A stretch of DNA of 64,000 nucleotides from Parabacteroides massiliensis (GCF_900155425.1 NZ_LT700191.1:607918-671917); one strand, 5' to 3'; counted from the stretch's first letter, positions 1 to 9,188 are shown. Numbers and translations are program-made. Notes: generated from the sequence alone by a model not told the origin.

Positions 1-572
1 GCGGCTATACGCGCAAGTACGGAGAGGCTCACCTCGTATTTCGCAGCACTGCGAACTTCGGGGCTGATACGGCGAACCGTCTCCATATTATGTGATATTA
101 TTTCGGGGGCGGCTTCCACCACTTTATCCACCAGCTCCAACCGTCCTTGGAAGTCGGGGATTAAGACCTCGACCGTCGTTTCAGGGTTGACCGTTTTTAT
201 TGTACGGATCGTCTCGACCCAATGCTGCGCACCCAAATCGGGCAAATCATCCCGGTCGACCGAAGTAATGACTGCATGTTTCAACTTCATCAGCCGGATA
301 CTTTCCGCCACGTTAGCGGGTTCCTTCGGGTCCAACGGGAGTGGCTTTCCGGTCAATGTATTACAAAAACGGCAAGAACGTGTACAGATATCTCCGGCAA
401 TCATAAAGGTAGCCGTTCCCCTGCTCCAGCATTCTCCCATATTCGGACATTTCCCGCTGGTGCAGATCGTATGTAGGCAGTGGGACTCGACGATGCTTTT
501 TGTCCGTGTGAACTGTTCGTTCCCACCCAGCCGGATTTTTAACCAATCCGGCTTTCTCAAATGCTCTGACAT
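1..572 (-). CDS. lipA: Lipoyl synthase, partial (C-terminus beyond window edge)
   Basis: Radical SAM enzyme that inserts two sulfurs into protein-bound octanoyl groups to make lipoyl cofactor for the 2-oxoacid dehydrogenases and the glycine cleavage system. Translating the minus strand from ATG at 572 gives MSEHLRKPDWLKIRLGGNEQ. Next comes the auxiliary-cluster cysteine region (HTICTSGKCPNMGECW), the radical SAM triad CTRSCRFC and the family segment ITSVDRDDLPDLGAQHW. About 190 codons are present; the reading frame is open to base 1, so the C-terminal third is missing only because the window ends. The start lies 6 bases after the stop of the upstream peptidase gene, so the two are probably cotranscribed. 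Cysteine motifs and the RDDL segment make the call firm. Confidence 0.95.
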   Translation of the reverse strand, partial: MSEHLRKPDWLKIRLGGNEQFTRTKSIVESHCLHTICTSGKCPNMGECWSRGTATFMIAGDICTRSCRFCNTLTGKPLPLDPKEPANVAESIRLMKLKHAVITSVDRDDLPDLGAQHWVETIRTIKTVNPETTVEVLIPDFQGRLELVDKVVEAAPEIISHNMETVRRISPEVRSAAKYEVSLSVLARIA

Positions 573-578
573 TATAAG

Positions 579-2753
579 TTACAAATTATCAAATAAAAAG
601 TTAGACATTCTGGTATACAGATGATAGCGGGTATTTCCTCCATAGATACTGTGGTTACGGTCTTTGTAAACTTGCATTTCAAACTGTTTACCTGCTTGTA
701 CCAAGCTTTCGGCATAATCCATCGTCTGCTGGAAATGTACATTATCGTCGGCTGTTCCGTGGATCAGCAACAACTTTCCCTGCAAATCCTTTGCCAGACG
801 GATCGGCGAAGTGGCGGCATAACCTTCAAAATTTTCTTGTGGCGTACGCATAAAGCGTTCCGTATAGACAGAGTCGTAATATTTCCAGTCGGTAGGAGGT
901 GCGACAGCAATACCGGCTTTGAATGTTCCGTTACCGACGCTCATGGCCATCAGCGTATTGTAACCACCAAAGCTCCATCCCCAGATAGCCATGCGGCTCT
1001 TATCGACAAACGGCAATTTGCCTAAAGCTTGCGCGGCTTCCACCTGATCTCTGGATTCCAGTTCTCCCATCCGCAGATAGGTACACTTGCGGAAGGCTTC
1101 ACCACGGGCTCCTGTTCCACGTCCGTCCACGCAGACCGTTATGATCCCGTTAGCCGCCAGATATTGTTCCCAATCAAAACCATATTTATCCAATACCTGC
1201 TGGGAGTTTGGACCACTGTACTGGAACATCAGAACCGGATATTTTTTCGATTCGTCGAAATCGGCCGGCTTCACGATCCATGCATTCAGTTCATAATCGG
1301 AAGCCGTACGCACTTTGATAAATTCTTTCTTGGCATATGAATAGCCTGCCAGCTTATCGATCAGCCGGGCGTTATCCTGAAGGACACGCAGTGCTTTATT
1401 GGACTTTGTCTCGTTCACGGTAATTTTGACCGGTGTATTCGCATTTGAATATTGATTTACATAATAAGCGAAGTTATCGCTGAATGTTGCATTGTTCGTT
1501 CCTTCCTGTGTGGAAAGTTTCGTCTTTACGCCTTTCGCATCGATTTTATATATGGCACGCCGGATTGGACTTTCTTCGGCCGATTCATAATAAACCGTCT
1601 TAGTCGCTTCGTCATATCCCAGGAATGCCGTCACGTCCCAATTGCCTTTCGTCACCTGCCGTTGCAAGACTCCCGTCGGAGAATACAGATAAATATGCGC
1701 ATAACCATCCTGTTCATTTACATAAGAGAAGCTGTTCGCATAAAAATGGATGGAATTCAACCACTCCGAATCGACATAAGCCTTATTTTCATCACGCAGG
1801 ATCAAACGGAAAACACCGCTTTTCGGATTTGCATAATACATATTGAATACATTCTGATGACGGTTCAAAGTCATCACAGCCAACTGATCATCATTATTCG
1901 TGAAAACGATCCGTGGAATATAGCTGTCCTCTTCTACCGGGACTTTCAGCTCCTTCGTATCTTTCGTCGCCACGTCATAAGAGTGTAACGTTACTTTCGA
2001 ATTTTTCTCACCGGCCTTCGGATATTTATAGTCATAATAACCGGGATACAACCCCTTTCCGAACATCTGCATCGAATATTCGGGAACTTCCGATTCGTCG
2101 AAACGTACAAAAGCCAACTGTTCGCTGTTTGGCGACCAAGCCATCAGGTTCGTTACAGCAAACTCCTCTTCGTACACCCAATCAGTAATACCGTTCAGGA
2201 TTTTATTCAGCTTTCCGTCTTTCGTCACCTGGACTTCCGTATCGTAATCGAATTTACGAATCCAGATATTATTGTCACTTACATAAGCGACCATCCTCCC
2301 GTCCGGTGAGAATGTCGGAATCATCTGCTTGCTTTTTGAATCAGAAATCGGTTTTACATAATTACGGCGCACATCGTAGTCGTACACATTCGCCTTGAAT
2401 GAACGGCGATAGATAGGTTCCGTATCGCGCCATACGAGAATATGGTGCCCTGTACTGCTGATTGTATATCCGTCGAATTTGTCAAACGTACACTCACGCG
2501 CTTTCCTTGTATTGAATAAAGTATCAACAGGATTTCCGGTACGATAGGAATATTTTATAATCATGTCGCGAGTATCGTTCATCGCCGTATAATGCTCACC
2601 ATCAGGCATAGAACGCATTTCTCCAATATTAGTAACCTGGCGGAACTGACCGTCTGTAATTTCTTTCAAATCGACACGTTTACTTCCATTCTGGGCTGTC
2701 AGGCTCCCAACCAGCAGGAACGACAGTAAAGCGCCAAACCCTAATCGTTTCAT
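579..2753 (-). CDS. Dipeptidyl peptidase IV (S9B prolyl oligopeptidase family)
   Basis: Exported serine peptidase of 724 residues, the length usual for Bacteroidales DPP4, which removes Xaa-Pro or Xaa-Ala dipeptides from peptide N-termini. Residues 1-20 are a signal peptide ending near TAQ. An eight-bladed propeller of DPP4_N type fills about 80-480 and contains the double-Glu motif DWVYEEEF that binds the substrate amino terminus. The C-terminal alpha/beta hydrolase holds Ser594 (GWSFGG), Asp669 (GTADDNVH) and His701 (RNHSIYG). The Ser motif has Phe where many relatives have Tyr. It heads a unit with lipA. Probable role is periplasmic peptide use in an amino-acid fermenting organism. A related prolyl tripeptidyl peptidase is the main alternative. 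Confidence 0.92.
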   Translation of the reverse strand: MKRLGFGALLSFLLVGSLTAQNGSKRVDLKEITDGQFRQVTNIGEMRSMPDGEHYTAMNDTRDMIIKYSYRTGNPVDTLFNTRKARECTFDKFDGYTISSTGHHILVWRDTEPIYRRSFKANVYDYDVRRNYVKPISDSKSKQMIPTFSPDGRMVAYVSDNNIWIRKFDYDTEVQVTKDGKLNKILNGITDWVYEEEFAVTNLMAWSPNSEQLAFVRFDESEVPEYSMQMFGKGLYPGYYDYKYPKAGEKNSKVTLHSYDVATKDTKELKVPVEEDSYIPRIVFTNNDDQLAVMTLNRHQNVFNMYYANPKSGVFRLILRDENKAYVDSEWLNSIHFYANSFSYVNEQDGYAHIYLYSPTGVLQRQVTKGNWDVTAFLGYDEATKTVYYESAEESPIRRAIYKIDAKGVKTKLSTQEGTNNATFSDNFAYYVNQYSNANTPVKITVNETKSNKALRVLQDNARLIDKLAGYSYAKKEFIKVRTASDYELNAWIVKPADFDESKKYPVLMFQYSGPNSQQVLDKYGFDWEQYLAANGIITVCVDGRGTGARGEAFRKCTYLRMGELESRDQVEAAQALGKLPFVDKSRMAIWGWSFGGYNTLMAMSVGNGTFKAGIAVAPPTDWKYYDSVYTERFMRTPQENFEGYAATSPIRLAKDLQGKLLLIHGTADDNVHFQQTMDYAESLVQAGKQFEMQVYKDRNHSIYGGNTRYHLYTRMSNFLFDNL

Positions 2754-2798
2754 GTATGATTCTATTTTTTATCTTAATATTTCAGTTAGAACGAATTG

Positions 2799-2806
2799 CA
2801 AAGTTA
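2799..2806 (-). promoter_or_regulatory. Bacteroidetes -7 promoter box for dpp4-lipA
   Basis: Minus-strand TAACTTTG matches the TAnnTTTG box read by the Bacteroidetes primary sigma factor. It sits 46 bases upstream of the dpp4 ATG. No good TTTG partner is seen at the usual distance. Confidence 0.6.
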
Positions 2807-2826
2807 CTACATTCTTGCGGATTTAT

Positions 2827-2834
2827 TATCTTTG
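2827..2834 (+). promoter_or_regulatory. -7 promoter box directly before the radical SAM gene
   Basis: TATCTTTG on the plus strand, divergent to the dpp4 box. Its last base is only 5 bases before the ATG at 2840. Transcription would therefore begin at or within a few bases of the start codon, giving a leaderless or nearly leaderless mRNA. Confidence 0.55.
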
Positions 2835-2839
2835 CCCGC

Positions 2840-3796
2840 ATGGAAAACAACAAACCATATCGTGAATTCGGAGATTTCCTGCGGGAAATATTTCCTTATA
2901 AAGTCCAAAAGATATCGATCAACGCAGGCTTCACCTGTCCGAACCGGGACGGGACGAAAGGCTTTGGCGGTTGCACCTATTGTAATAATCAGACGTTCAG
3001 CCCGGAATACTGCCATACCGAAAAAAGCGTAACCGAACAACTGGAAAAAGGCGTTCGCTTTTTCTCCCGCAAATATCCGAAAATGAAATATCTGGCCTAT
3101 TTCCAGGCTTATACAAACACGTATGACGAGCCGGACTCGCTAATTTCTAAATATGAAGAGGCCCTCGCCTATCCGGGCGTTGTCGGATTGATCGTCGGCA
3201 CACGTCCGGATTGCATGCCGGATACGCTATTGGATTATTTCTCCGCTTTATCCCAAAAGAAGTTCGTCATGATCGAATATGGTCTGGAAAGCACACTGGA
3301 CCGCACTTTAACCCGCATCAACCGAGGACATACACATGCCGAATCGGAAGAGGCCATCCGCCGCACGGCGGCCCGGAACATCTACACGGGAGTCCACTTG
3401 ATCTTAGGCCTTCCGGGAGAAAGCAGGGAAGATATATTGCACCATGCAGACGTCTTATCCACCCTTCCGATCACAACATTGAAACTTCATCAGTTGCAAC
3501 TTATCCGAGGTACGCGCATGGCCAGGGAACAGGCGGAACATCCCGAACGGTTCCATCTCTACACCGTCGACGAATACATCGACTTGGCCATAGACTTCAT
3601 AGAACGGCTAAACCCCTCTATTGTCGTAGAGAGGTTCGTATCGCAATCTCCCAAAGAGCTGCTGATTGCACCGGATTGGGGACTTAAGAATTTTGAATTT
3701 ACAGCCAAGGTAAACAAACGCATATCCGAACGAAATGCGCGGCAGGGGCGCCTTTTCAATTCTCCTTCTTCGGAGCCAGTTCTCCCTGGTATGTGA
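2840..3796 (+). CDS. TIGR01212-type radical SAM protein (YhcC-like)
   Basis: Radical SAM protein of 318 residues whose substrate is unknown to me. The cluster motif is an extended CPNRDGTKGFGGCTYC, characteristic of the TIGR01212 / YhcC group. It is followed by the family stretches YFQAYTNTY, GTRPDC, IEYGLES and GVHLILGLPGE. An in-frame start at 2756 exists, but the extra 28 residues are hydrophobic and unlike the family, and a TAnnTTTG box lies at 2827-2834. The ATG at 2840 is therefore chosen. The 3' end overlaps the convergent DUF4251 gene by 41 bases. The C-terminal tail is coded inside that overlap. Confidence 0.88.
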   Translation: MENNKPYREFGDFLREIFPYKVQKISINAGFTCPNRDGTKGFGGCTYCNNQTFSPEYCHTEKSVTEQLEKGVRFFSRKYPKMKYLAYFQAYTNTYDEPDSLISKYEEALAYPGVVGLIVGTRPDCMPDTLLDYFSALSQKKFVMIEYGLESTLDRTLTRINRGHTHAESEEAIRRTAARNIYTGVHLILGLPGESREDILHHADVLSTLPITTLKLHQLQLIRGTRMAREQAEHPERFHLYTVDEYIDLAIDFIERLNPSIVVERFVSQSPKELLIAPDWGLKNFEFTAKVNKRISERNARQGRLFNSPSSEPVLPGM

Positions 3797-4253
3797 TATT
3801 CTGCCTATTTGCCGACGTTACGCCTATGGTCGCGGAAGCATTTGAAAATACTTTTACATCGAAATGAAAAGTATCTTCTTTGGTACGGGCTACGAATTTA
3901 ATTCGAGCGGTTCCCTTCTTATCGAAGGTTAATTGATAATCGGTAATTGATTCTTCAAAACGCATCCCGTCACCTCCTCCGTACGGCAAAGAATAAGCCC
4001 TGCCGAAATAAGGCAAATAAGAAATTGCCGAATCACCGCGCATTTCAAGGGAATAAGGAGTCGTCAGATTAACCGAACGTCCTCCCATTGGCAACGCCCG
4101 GTCCACCTCTATCGTAAACCGGCCACCTTCTATCATTTCTTTTATCTCTTTTGCTTTCTGCTCTTTCCTTTCCTTCTTATTTTGGGAATAAAGGGATTGC
4201 CCTCCAATCATAAGGACAATCCCTATCAGAAAAAATAACCTAACGTTCTTCAT
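3756..4253 (-). CDS. DUF4251 family secreted protein
   Basis: Protein of 165 residues with a signal peptide (MKNVRLFFLIGIVLMIGG, cleavage near YSQ), followed by a Lys/Glu-rich helix (about 25-45) and a beta-rich domain of the DUF4251 type. That domain contains VDRALPMGGRSVNLT, YLPYFGRAY and GMRFEES. DUF4251 proteins are common in Bacteroidales and have no established function; periplasmic or outer-membrane location is inferred from the signal peptide. The gene is convergent with the radical SAM gene and shares its last 41 bases with it. No TAnnTTTG box was found for it in the 214 bases up to the ATPase gene. Confidence 0.8.
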   Translation of the reverse strand: MKNVRLFFLIGIVLMIGGQSLYSQNKKERKEQKAKEIKEMIEGGRFTIEVDRALPMGGRSVNLTTPYSLEMRGDSAISYLPYFGRAYSLPYGGGDGMRFEESITDYQLTFDKKGTARIKFVARTKEDTFHFDVKVFSNASATIGVTSANRQNITYQGELAPKKEN

Positions 4254-4416
4254 AACACCTTAAATAACTAAACACTATTTTCGCCTATGTATATATAAGA
4301 CAATTCAAAGCCTCAAAAGGTTTATTCCAATTGATATTAAAATACATTAAATCATGCCCGCAAAATATCCATGAAAAACAATCAAACATTAACACACGGT
4401 ATTTGTATATGTCCAA

Positions 4417-4424
4417 TAACTTTG
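4417..4424 (+). promoter_or_regulatory. -7 promoter box for the calcium ATPase gene
   Basis: TAACTTTG, 43 bases before the ATG at 4468. No TTTG is present at 19-21 bases upstream. Confidence 0.55.
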
Positions 4425-4467
4425 CGTAATTTGTTCTTTCAATTTTCTGAAACAGATTAATAGATTT

Positions 4468-7149
4468 ATGGAAAAAAAACATCAGTATCAAGGATTAACC
4501 AAACAAGAAGTAGAAGAAAGCAGGCGCTTACATGGCGAAAATATCCTCACTCCCCCGGAGAAAGCCTCTCTGTGGAGTCAATTCATCGAAAAATTCAATG
4601 ATCCGATTATCAAAATTCTATTGGTAGCATGGTTCTTATCCATGATTATCGCAGGTGTACATTGTTGGGGGCCGGAAGCCAAAGGGTTCACCGCATTTCT
4701 CGAACCGATCGGCATATTCTTCGCAATCATGCTGGCATCTTGTGTCGGCTTCTTTTTCGAAGTCAAGGCTAACAAAGCTTTCGATGTTTTGAACACGGTC
4801 AATGACGATATTTCCGTGAAGGTGATTCGTGAAGGAAATATCTGCCAAATTCCTCGAAAAGAAGTTGTTGTAGGCGACATTGTGGTACTGGAAACAGGAG
4901 AAGAAGTCCCAGCCGACGGACATTTATTGGAAACGATCTCTCTTCAGATAAACGAATCGACACTGACCGGCGAACCGATCATCAGCAAAACGACTAACGA
5001 GGCGGATTTCGATAAAGAAGCGACCTACCCGTCCAATGTTGTCATGCGCGGAACGACTGTTGTCGACGGACATGGCGTGATGGCGGTAGAGAAAGTCGGC
5101 GATGAAACCGGATACGGAAAGGTGTATGAAGGTTCGCAGATAGAAAACAATATCGACACGCCGTTGCAGATACAGCTGGCAGGACTGGCAAAGGTCATCA
5201 GTAAAGCCGGCTATGCGATTGCCACCATCACTTTTATCGCGCTGCTGACAAAAGTCCTGCTGTCTTCGTCCGGCATGCCGGTCATGGACCTGATCTCACA
5301 CATCTTGAATATCTTCATGGTGGCAGTCACGCTGATCGTCGTGTCCGTACCGGAAGGATTGCCGATGAGCGTAACTCTCAGCCTTGCACTCAGCATGAAC
5401 CGAATGCTGAAAACAAACAACCTGGTCCGCAAAATGCATGCATGCGAGACAATGGGGGCTACCACTGTTATCTGTACAGACAAGACCGGGACACTCACAC
5501 AGAACCAGATGCAGGTGTACCAGACAAACTTTTATAACCTGAAAGACCAGAAATTAGGAGACGACGAACTGAGCAACCTGGTAAAAGAAGGTATATCGGT
5601 CAATTCGACCGCTTTCCTCGATTTTTCCGAAGAGAAGATCAAAACATTGGGAAACCCGACGGAAGCAGCCTTACTGCTATGGCTGAACAGCCAACATCAG
5701 AATTACCTGGAAATAAGAGAAAACGACCGGATATTGGACCAGCTGACATTCTCTACCGAACGGAAATATATGGCGACTGTCGTACAATCTTCTTTACTGG
5801 GTAAACGCGTGCTATATGTCAAAGGCGCCCCGGAAATCGTACTGGCAAACAGCAACCGGGTTGCAATCGACGGAAGCTATAAACCGGTAGAAGAGTGCAA
5901 ATCCGACATCGAAAAACAACTCTTGGACTATCAGAACCAAGCTATGCGTACGTTGGGATTCGCGTATCAGATATTGGAAGACGGGCAGGAGGCCGCGTTC
6001 TTTGTGAACGGACGACTGCACAAGACGGACCTTACCTATTTAGGTATCGTCGCCATTTCCGATCCCGTGCGTGCCGATGTTCCGGCAGCCGTCCAAAGTT
6101 GTCTTGACGCCGGCATCGACATCAAGATCGTGACCGGCGACACTCCGGGAACGGCCAAAGAGATCGGACGGCAGATCGGAACCTGGAAAGCCGGAGATAC
6201 CGAACGCAACATCATCACCGGACCGGGCTTCGAAGCCTTGACAGACAAAGAAGCGCTGGATCGCGTGCTCGACTTGAAGATCATGTGCCGCGCCCGCCCA
6301 ACCGACAAACAACGCCTGGTGCAATTGTTGCAACAAAAAGGAGCCGTAGTTGCCGTAACTGGTGACGGGACCAATGATGCCCCGGCCCTAAAGGCCGCAC
6401 AAGTCGGGCTGTCCATGGGTGACGGAACCTCCGTGGCAAAAGAAGCAAGCGACATCACGATCATAGACAACTCGTTCAGCAGCATCACCCGTGCGGTGAT
6501 GTGGGGACGTTCCCTGTATCGGAACATCCAGAAATTCCTGTTGTTCCAATTGACGATCAATGTCGCGGCCTGCCTGATCGTCCTGTTGGGTTCCCTGTTG
6601 GGAACCGAATCTCCGCTTACGATCACCCAGATGCTTTGGGTGAACCTGATCATGGATACATTTGCAGCCGGAGCATTGGCCTCGCTGCCGCCAAATGAAC
6701 GGGTGATGAAAGACAAACCCCGCCGGAGCGGCAAAGACGGCGACTTTATCATTACCCGTCCGATGGCTTACAATATTTTCGGTGTCGGCCTCGTATTCGT
6801 AATCGTTTTGATGGGATTATTGCTCCACTTCCATGCGCAGGACGGACTGACGCCGCACGACTTATCCTGGTTCTTCAGTTTCTTTGTGATGCTTCAGTTC
6901 TGGAATATGTTCAACGCAAAAGCATTCATGGAAGGACGCTCGGCATTCGCCAACCTGAAAGGGAGCAAGGGGTTCCTGACGGTAGCCTTGCTTATCATCA
7001 TCGGACAATACCTGATCGTCACGTTTGGAGGCGAGATGTTCAGCGTTGTCCCGTTATCCTGGAAAGATTGGGGAATCATCATCGGTTCGACTTCGCTGGT
7101 TCTCTGGATCGGAGAGACCGGCCGGCTAGTCGGAAGATTGAGAAAATAA
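4468..7149 (+). CDS. PMCA-type calcium-translocating P-type ATPase
   Basis: Inner-membrane P2-type ATPase of 893 residues that would export Ca2+ at the cost of ATP. Visible motifs are the actuator TGEP at about 167, the membrane PEGLP at about 295, the phosphorylated Asp338 in DKTGTLTQNQ, the nucleotide domain KGAPE, and the hinge GDGTNDAP with Asp633 and Asp637. Transmembrane pairs flank the actuator domain and a block of about six helices follows the hinge, ending in WIGETGRLVGRL. The actuator motif reads TGEP rather than TGES. Family membership is secure. Ca2+ specificity is inferred from overall similarity to the PMCA-type subgroup. It is transcribed alone and ends toward a convergent esterase gene. 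Confidence 0.92.
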   Translation: MEKKHQYQGLTKQEVEESRRLHGENILTPPEKASLWSQFIEKFNDPIIKILLVAWFLSMIIAGVHCWGPEAKGFTAFLEPIGIFFAIMLASCVGFFFEVKANKAFDVLNTVNDDISVKVIREGNICQIPRKEVVVGDIVVLETGEEVPADGHLLETISLQINESTLTGEPIISKTTNEADFDKEATYPSNVVMRGTTVVDGHGVMAVEKVGDETGYGKVYEGSQIENNIDTPLQIQLAGLAKVISKAGYAIATITFIALLTKVLLSSSGMPVMDLISHILNIFMVAVTLIVVSVPEGLPMSVTLSLALSMNRMLKTNNLVRKMHACETMGATTVICTDKTGTLTQNQMQVYQTNFYNLKDQKLGDDELSNLVKEGISVNSTAFLDFSEEKIKTLGNPTEAALLLWLNSQHQNYLEIRENDRILDQLTFSTERKYMATVVQSSLLGKRVLYVKGAPEIVLANSNRVAIDGSYKPVEECKSDIEKQLLDYQNQAMRTLGFAYQILEDGQEAAFFVNGRLHKTDLTYLGIVAISDPVRADVPAAVQSCLDAGIDIKIVTGDTPGTAKEIGRQIGTWKAGDTERNIITGPGFEALTDKEALDRVLDLKIMCRARPTDKQRLVQLLQQKGAVVAVTGDGTNDAPALKAAQVGLSMGDGTSVAKEASDITIIDNSFSSITRAVMWGRSLYRNIQKFLLFQLTINVAACLIVLLGSLLGTESPLTITQMLWVNLIMDTFAAGALASLPPNERVMKDKPRRSGKDGDFIITRPMAYNIFGVGLVFVIVLMGLLLHFHAQDGLTPHDLSWFFSFFVMLQFWNMFNAKAFMEGRSAFANLKGSKGFLTVALLIIIGQYLIVTFGGEMFSVVPLSWKDWGIIIGSTSLVLWIGETGRLVGRLRK

Positions 7150-7228
7150 AATTTGCTCACGTAAAGGATTATCAATACATTTGTTTGAATAAAAATCAGA
7201 ATAAGATTACCGACAAAGATAATAAAGA

Positions 7229-7275
7229 TTATCAGAAAGTAATCGTTTTGATACACAACGATTACTTTCTGATAA
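7229..7275. terminator. Perfect 19-bp inverted repeat between convergent genes
   Basis: Bases 7229-7247 and 7257-7275 are exact reverse complements (19 of 19) separated by a 9-base loop. The element lies 80 bases after the ATPase stop and 6 bases before the esterase stop on the other strand. It has an A/T-rich stem and no long U-tract, so it would act as a bidirectional terminator or as an mRNA 3' end stabiliser for both genes. Confidence 0.6.
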
Positions 7276-7280
7276 AAGAA

Positions 7281-8687
7281 CTACATATCTGTCCGAAATG
7301 GCGCAACAGGATATCCTTCTTTATTAAATAAATTGCCGACAGTCGCATCGTCAAAACAATATCTGGCAGAGACTGGGGTTTTCACCTCCGGAGAAGATAC
7401 AACCAGTTGATTTTTGTTGTTTATGACAACTTTTGCTTTGACGAATATTCCGTCCGGACCGGCAATTTCCAAGCCCTTCACCTCTTTATCACGACAAACG
7501 ATGCCGTTTTGGACGGAACTAAAAGTCAGCACAAGTTTATCCTCTTTAACCTCACATCGCCTGAGAAAAGGACTTTCGTGTACCCCGGCCAATGTCTTAT
7601 AATTCTTTGCCAATGCAAGATCTGCCAGTCTTTTGCCAACCGGACGTTTGTTTATCGGATGGATCGTGGAAACATCTTCTACACAGTCGGAGGCAACAAC
7701 CAATCCGGTTTTCTCCGTATGGCGAACCACCCATTCTTGCGCCTCGCGGATAAATGCAGCTTCGTTATTATTTGATTTATATAGAAAGGGAGCGATCTGT
7801 ACCTGGTAGAAAGGGAAACATCTGCCGGCTTCCCGTCTCCAGGATTCTATCATACTTTTTATCAAAAGGCCGTAATGTTCAAAGTTGTCCCTGTTCGCCT
7901 CACCTTGATACCAAATGGCTCCGGCAAATGTGAAAGGAAGGAGGGGATGGATCATTTGATTATATAAGACGCCCGCTTCCATCGGCCACCAAGGGTAGGT
8001 TTGCTTTATCTGGTTATTATTCAAATCAGGATTACCTTGCACAATCTCCGTAGGAGTCCACGACTCAGCCGGCGTACCGCCCCAGGCTGCGACCATGACT
8101 CCGACAGGAACTTGTAACGAGTCTCTGAGATGGCGAGCAAAGAAGTAAGCGACAGAACTGCGCTCGCGCATGACCTCTGGTGTACAGACATCCCACTGCC
8201 CGAAACAGTCTTCCTGCAAGGAACGACTTGCTCTTTTGGGAGCATGGAAAATACGTATGTCCGGACAATTGGCATCGGCCACTTCACGTTCCATATCCGT
8301 CAACCCGTTGATGGGCGTCCATTCCATGTTGGACTGGCCGCTACACAGCCAAACCTCGCCCAGTAAGATATCGTTTAATACAATTTTGCTTGTTCCGTCA
8401 AAGACCTGTAATGTATAAGGGCCTCCACTCTTGCCGGTCGGCAGGACGGCTTTCCACTGTCCGAAACAATCCACCGGTGCCGATATTGTATCTTTTTCCG
8501 CCCAACTTCCGATGATTTTCACTGTCGAGCTGGCTGTCCCCCATCCCCAAACGGAGGCAGAAGAATTTTGCTGCAAGACCATATGGTCGGCAAACATAGA
8601 AGGCAAAGAAACAGGTGTATAACTTTGCGCCTGACATAATCCCATTCCAGAAAGGATGGATAAGAAAAGTAAACTAATTTTTTTCAT
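7281..8687 (-). CDS. Sialate O-acetylesterase (SGNH/GDSL hydrolase)
   Basis: Secreted esterase of 468 residues that removes O-acetyl groups from sialic acids, making host mucin glycans accessible to sialidases. The signal peptide spans residues 1-20 (CQAQ). A beta-rich region with FADHMVLQQ precedes the catalytic domain. Ser119 lies in GQSNMEW, the family block WYQGEAN follows, and an Asp...His pair is in EDVSTIHP near the C-terminus. Length and motif order match SASA / DUF303 family enzymes. No sialidase or sialic-acid transport gene is in the window, so another carbohydrate acetyl ester is possible. The start is preceded directly by a (GT)6 tract. Confidence 0.88.
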   Translation of the reverse strand: MKKISLLFLSILSGMGLCQAQSYTPVSLPSMFADHMVLQQNSSASVWGWGTASSTVKIIGSWAEKDTISAPVDCFGQWKAVLPTGKSGGPYTLQVFDGTSKIVLNDILLGEVWLCSGQSNMEWTPINGLTDMEREVADANCPDIRIFHAPKRASRSLQEDCFGQWDVCTPEVMRERSSVAYFFARHLRDSLQVPVGVMVAAWGGTPAESWTPTEIVQGNPDLNNNQIKQTYPWWPMEAGVLYNQMIHPLLPFTFAGAIWYQGEANRDNFEHYGLLIKSMIESWRREAGRCFPFYQVQIAPFLYKSNNNEAAFIREAQEWVVRHTEKTGLVVASDCVEDVSTIHPINKRPVGKRLADLALAKNYKTLAGVHESPFLRRCEVKEDKLVLTFSSVQNGIVCRDKEVKGLEIAGPDGIFVKAKVVINNKNQLVVSSPEVKTPVSARYCFDDATVGNLFNKEGYPVAPFRTDM

Positions 8688-8688
8688 G

Positions 8689-8700
8689 GTGTGTGTGTGT
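8689..8700. repeat. (GT)6 dinucleotide tract beside a start codon
   Basis: Six GT units, separated by one base from the ATG of the sialate esterase gene (AC units on its coding strand). They occupy the position where a ribosome binding site would be. Confidence 0.8.
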
Positions 8701-8869
8701 TTATTACTGATATTATATATTGATATATAATTATTTGAGCATCACTTATAAGAATCCATCGCATCACCTACAAAAAGCCTGTTTTTTCAGCAGAAGCAGC
8801 TTCTTAGCGTGAGTCATATAAGATAAAACCGACGAAACACAAACAATTATCGCTATGATCACGGAGTAG

Positions 8870-8877
8870 CAAATTTA
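8870..8877 (-). promoter_or_regulatory. Possible -7 box for the sialate esterase gene
   Basis: Minus-strand TAAATTTG, 183 bases upstream of the start codon. This would give a long leader; no TTTG partner was found. Confidence 0.35.
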
Positions 8878-9188
8878 CTAAAATTCCCTATATCGCAGAT
8901 AAATTCCGTAAAATTTCTAATATTTCTCGTAACATCTTTTCCCAAACGGCATGATGGTAAAGATGGTTCAATGGATGGACACGAAGTCCTAAATTATTAC
9001 AGAACCGGGATTCAACTGGAAAAATATTTTTTTCGATATAATCCGGGAACTGCCATCTCTTTTAGTCATAATAATTTAATTATAAGACTATTAATAGGCA
9101 AGCCAAAAGAATAAAAGAGCCTTCACCTGTTCCGGTTACCTTCACCGATAAATGAGCCTGGTACGGGAAAAAAGTCCGGCGAAGACGC

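Larger units (their letters stand above)
8688..9188. other. 501-base intergenic region without a supported gene
   Basis: Holds the (GT)6 tract at 8689-8700, an AT-rich leader and one -7-like box (8870-8877). Between about 8940 and 9188 I see no open frame with family features and no clear terminator. Confidence 0.6.

Noticed and set aside
4285-4491. Minus-strand frame of 68 codons over the ATPase promoter
   Set aside because: It overlaps the promoter box and start of the ATPase gene, is Phe/Asn rich and shows no conserved features.
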